Assembly: GCA_023445705.1 (NCBI GenBank)
Contig: JAEXKM010000135.1
Location: 1-7,706 of the forward strand
Reading direction: 5' to 3'
Source: Pseudomonadota bacterium
GTDB taxonomy: Bacteria > Pseudomonadota > Alphaproteobacteria > Caulobacterales > Caulobacteraceae
DNA: 7,706 nucleotides
In this document: positions 6,046 through 7,706 of the stretch, piece by piece
Position numbering within the stretch: the first letter of the stretch is position 1
How the letters are laid out: the number at the start of each line of letters is the position of its first letter
The notes under the pieces: generated by a model
Told to the model about the DNA's origin: nothing
Databases searched by the model: none
The model's input: only the letters and a program-made list of their open reading frames with translations
Program-made: the position numbers and the translations under genes

Positions 6046-6060
6046 CTTTATGGCGTAAAG
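6046..6060. promoter_or_regulatory. Palindrome in the enoyl-CoA hydratase leader, possible operator
   Basis: CTTTA (6046-6050) and TAAAG (6056-6060) form an inverted repeat with a five-base centre, 11 bases upstream of the ATG. On the minus strand, GGCATAAC (6060-6067) just upstream loosely resembles a Caulobacter-type -10, which would put the palindrome at the transcription start. I cannot name a regulator with confidence; acyl-CoA-sensing repressors commonly bind such palindromes near genes of this family. Confidence 0.3.
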
Positions 6061-6112
6061 TTATGCCGGGAAGCGTAGGCGCGGGGTTCGGACGGGGCAA
6101 GCGTGACCGAAA

Positions 6113-6160
6113 CCGCGCCCGCCCTTCGACCTGAGGGAGGCCGGGACAGGGCGGGCGCGG
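6113..6160 (-). terminator. Perfect 13-base inverted repeat, probable terminator of the SRPBCC transcript
   Basis: The arms 6113-6125 and 6148-6160 are exact reverse complements, almost entirely G and C, with a 22-base loop. On the minus strand the second arm is followed by TTTCGG, a short T-run; on the plus strand there is none, so action on minus-strand transcripts is more likely. It lies 80 bases past the SRPBCC stop and 78 bases before the enoyl-CoA hydratase start. A smaller GGCC-TTAC-GGCC hairpin (6162-6173) abuts it. Attenuation of a longer transcript is an alternative. Confidence 0.5.
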
Positions 6161-6206
6161 CGGCCTTACGGCCAAGCTCATGAAGCGAAGCTCTGGCCGC
6201 CGCGCT

Positions 6207-6220
6207 TTGATCTCGATCAA
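6207..6220. promoter_or_regulatory. Perfect FNR/FixK-type binding site
   Basis: TTGATCTCGATCAA matches the FNR/FixK consensus TTGAT-N4-ATCAA at all ten specified positions. It also has the C/G symmetry (TTGATC-NN-GATCAA) common in alphaproteobacterial sites, extended by T and A on each side (6206-6221). It begins 20 bases past the stop codon of the SRPBCC gene and about 172 bases before the enoyl-CoA hydratase start. A class II promoter would start near 6172 on the minus strand, but no good -10 is visible there. It could instead be a chance RNA hairpin. Confidence 0.45.
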
Positions 6221-6239
6221 ATTCCGCGCGCGAAGGCGC

Positions 6240-6707
6240 TCACAGCGTCTTGGCGAGTTCGACCAACTGGTCGAGGCAGATCCCCCAGCCCTCGTGAAAG
6301 CCCATCTGCTCGTGGGTTTTGAGGTCCTCGGCCTTCCAATGACGGGCGACCGCCCGATATCGCGTCTTGCCGCCGCCGAGGTCCTCGAAGGTGACGATCG
6401 ACACCATGAAGGGCCCAGCCGGGACCCAGCCGTCGGTAAAGGCGTCGGTGAACACCAGCTTCTTGTTCGGGACGACTTCCAGATAGACGCCGGGGCTGGG
6501 GTATTCCTCGCCCTCGGGGCTTTTCATCACGATCAGGCTCTTGCCACCGGGGCGCAGGTCGACGTCGACCTTCGTGACCGTGAAGGGCTTGGGCGCGAAC
6601 CACTGCTTCATCAGTTCCGGTTCGGTCCAGCCGCGGAACAGCTTGTCCGCAGGTGCGTCGACGACGCGTTCCAGGACCAGTTCGTGCTCGGCGGCGGTAT
6701 TGTTCAT
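6240..6707 (-). CDS. SRPBCC-domain protein, AHSA1 (Hsp90 ATPase activator homologue 1-like) family
   Basis: The 155-residue protein is a single START/Bet v1-like (SRPBCC) domain with a hydrophobic ligand cavity. Diagnostic stretches are LERVVDAPADKLFRGWTEPE at about 12-31, followed by WFAPKPF (36-42), and the C-terminal helix EQMGFHEGWGICLDQL (133-148). Despite the family name, bacterial members are not shown to act on Hsp90; they are thought to bind small hydrophobic molecules, and many sit beside an ArsR-type regulator. None is seen here. The length is typical and there is no signal peptide, so it is probably cytoplasmic. The ATG at 6707 is preceded by GGAGAAG at good spacing. It is divergent from the acyltransferase gene with 150 bases between starts, and a hairpin at 6113-6160 probably ends its transcript. 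The family is clear; ligand and role are unknown. Confidence 0.93.
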   Translation of the reverse strand: MNNTAAEHELVLERVVDAPADKLFRGWTEPELMKQWFAPKPFTVTKVDVDLRPGGKSLIVMKSPEGEEYPSPGVYLEVVPNKKLVFTDAFTDGWVPAGPFMVSIVTFEDLGGGKTRYRAVARHWKAEDLKTHEQMGFHEGWGICLDQLVELAKTL

Positions 6708-6800
6708 GGCGCTTCTCCGTGGGTTTGCAGCTAGGACGTGCGACCCAGTCCCAGTCCGACAGACGCATGCGGTTTTTTGGCTCAGGTGTGAGGCGGTCGC

Positions 6801-6826
6801 GCTTTAGCCGCGTTTGAAGACCTTAA
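6801..6826 (-). promoter_or_regulatory. Candidate Caulobacter-type housekeeping promoter for the SRPBCC gene
   Basis: On the minus strand GCTAAAGC (6801-6808) fits the Caulobacter sigma-73 -10 form GCTANAWC at seven of eight positions. TTAAGG (6821-6826), 12 bases upstream, is a weak match to its TTGACG -35. Transcription would start near 6795, giving a leader of roughly 88 bases. This is a by-eye match to a remembered consensus. Confidence 0.3.
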
Positions 6827-6857
6827 GGGACGGAAGGAAACGCGAGGAAACGTCCAG

Positions 6858-7706
6858 TTGAGTAACAGGTCGGGGGTCGACGCACGGTGCAAGCCTGCCG
6901 CGCGCCTTTCGGATTCCATCGCCGTCGCCAGGGTGATGTGCATCCTCGGGATCGTCTATGTCCATGCGTGGACCGGCCTCTCCGGCGCCGAACTCGCTCG
7001 GCTCAACGACAGCCCTCAGGGGATGCTGCGCTGGGGCCTGATGGAACTGCTGGGGCGTAGCGCCGTACCGTTGCTCAGCATCATATCCGGCTGGCTGGTC
7101 ATGGGTTCGGTGACGCGCCGTCCCTATGGCGCGTTCGTTGCGGGCAAGGCGAGAACCATCCTCGCGCCGATGGTCCTCTGGAACGCCCTGGCGATCCTGA
7201 TCGTGTCCGGCGCCGCCTATGCCGGCGTGCTGGCTGCGCCCAAGCCCGACACCTTGTGGTGGACGATCGACGAGCTTTTCTGCCTGGCCACCCCCAACGA
7301 CATCAACGTGCAGATGTCGTTCCTGCGTGACCTCTTCATCTGCATGCTGGCCGCGCCGCTCCTGGCGCGGGCGCCGGCCTGGGGCCTCGGGGCGGCGGCT
7401 GTGGCCGCTCTCGTCTGGGTCATTTCAGGCCTGGCGTTCCCGTTGGTGCTCAGGCCCGCCATTCCGCTCTTCTTCCTGCTGGGCATGCTTGCGCGCCGGC
7501 ACGACGTGGCCGAACGGCTCGGGAGCGCCCCGATCGCTCTGACCATGGTTCCTTACCTGGTGCTGGCGGCGGCCAAGATCTGGTTCGAGACGGTCGGCAT
7601 CGCAGCGGGCCTCGACCACCCGGTGCTGCTGCGCACGCTGGATGTCCTGATGCGCTTCACCACGGCCATGTTCTTCTGGGCGATCGCCTGGCGGGTCGCT
7701 ATCAGC
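6858..7706 (+). CDS. Membrane acyltransferase (acyltransferase-3 family), N-terminal 283 codons
   Basis: The frame is open to the right edge, so the C-terminus is missing; family members are commonly 330-400 residues. The start is TTG at 6858, preceded by GAGGAAA; a stop (6789) lies upstream in frame and no other start codon falls between. Residues 21-40 (from SIAVARVMC to VYVHAWTG) are the family's first membrane helix, with the conserved Arg25 and His36. SGWLVMGS (77-84), then KARTILAPMVLW (97-108) and FLRDLFICMLAAPLL (155-169), follow the usual acyltransferase-3 order. About eight hydrophobic segments are present, near 22-38, 64-83, 100-122, 155-171, 176-195, 200-212, 225-240 and 262-282. 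These inner-membrane enzymes move acetyl, succinyl or similar groups onto sugars, glucans, lipopolysaccharide or peptides. The acceptor cannot be told. No ATG occurs until codon 27, inside the first helix, so starting there is unlikely. Confidence 0.85.
   Translation, partial: MSNRSGVDARCKPAARLSDSIAVARVMCILGIVYVHAWTGLSGAELARLNDSPQGMLRWGLMELLGRSAVPLLSIISGWLVMGSVTRRPYGAFVAGKARTILAPMVLWNALAILIVSGAAYAGVLAAPKPDTLWWTIDELFCLATPNDINVQMSFLRDLFICMLAAPLLARAPAWGLGAAAVAALVWVISGLAFPLVLRPAIPLFFLLGMLARRHDVAERLGSAPIALTMVPYLVLAAAKIWFETVGIAAGLDHPVLLRTLDVLMRFTTAMFFWAIAWRVAIS

Noticed and set aside
5310..6134. Long open frame on the plus strand, 274 codons
   Set aside because: It lies antisense to the enoyl-CoA hydratase gene, which has clear family motifs. 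The product is rich in Gly, His and Arg with no recognisable domain, as expected for a GC-rich shadow frame.
6741..6754. Short tandem repeat, CCCAGT twice
   Set aside because: Two copies of a six-base unit are too few to support a functional repeat.
6767..6780. CGCATGCG palindrome followed by a run of six T on the plus strand, resembling a terminator
   Set aside because: The palindrome has no room for a loop, so the stem would be at most three pairs, and no plus-strand gene ends just upstream.
1..7706. Search for a defence, mobile or biosynthetic system across the window
   Set aside because: No transposase, integrase, phage, toxin-antitoxin, restriction, CRISPR or biosynthetic core gene is seen. 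Codon use is even throughout and all recognised genes belong to ordinary chromosomal families.

Overview
The window looks like an ordinary chromosomal stretch from a high-GC alphaproteobacterium, most likely Caulobacterales (Caulobacter or Phenylobacterium type). This rests on strong G/C bias at third codon positions, frequent TTG/GTG starts, Caulobacter-like promoter elements, and a TolB/FlgO-like TPR membrane protein of the kind common in that order. No rRNA, tRNA, CRISPR array, insertion sequence, prophage or integrase is visible, and there is no sign of a defence or mobile system. The organism assignment is inference.

Layout. 1-137: the 5' end of a minus-strand gene for an exported protein with a Tat-like signal peptide, running off the left edge. 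138-243: a divergent promoter region. 244-1468: a compact plus-strand cluster of acylphosphatase, a HIT-family nucleotide hydrolase/transferase and a VOC (glyoxalase-fold) protein. The VOC gene overlaps by 14 bases, tail to tail, with the next gene. 1455-6035: four minus-strand genes. In transcription order they are an enoyl-CoA hydratase/isomerase family protein (6035-5211), a 91-residue unknown (5128-4853), a 732-residue membrane protein with TolB/FlgO-like and TPR domains (4762-2564), and a secreted DJ-1/GlxA-like protein (2480-1455). A strong hairpin just after the enoyl-CoA hydratase gene probably separates it from the genes downstream. 6240-6707: an AHSA1-type SRPBCC protein, minus strand. 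6858-7706: the first 283 codons of a plus-strand membrane acyltransferase (acyltransferase-3 family), cut by the right edge.

The genes do not form one obvious pathway. The acylphosphatase-HIT-VOC cluster suggests small-metabolite housekeeping. The minus-strand genes look like separate transcription units sharing a direction. No gap between genes exceeds about 205 bases. The most interesting non-coding region is 6036-6239, between the SRPBCC and enoyl-CoA hydratase genes. It holds a perfect FNR/FixK-type box (6207-6220), a perfect 13-base inverted repeat (6113-6125 with 6148-6160) and a small palindrome (6046-6060) next to the enoyl-CoA hydratase start. I found no convincing previously undescribed multi-gene system. 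The better leads are the FNR/FixK box without an obvious target, the unusual active site of the enoyl-CoA hydratase homologue, and the secreted GlxA-like protein that lacks a DNA-binding domain.
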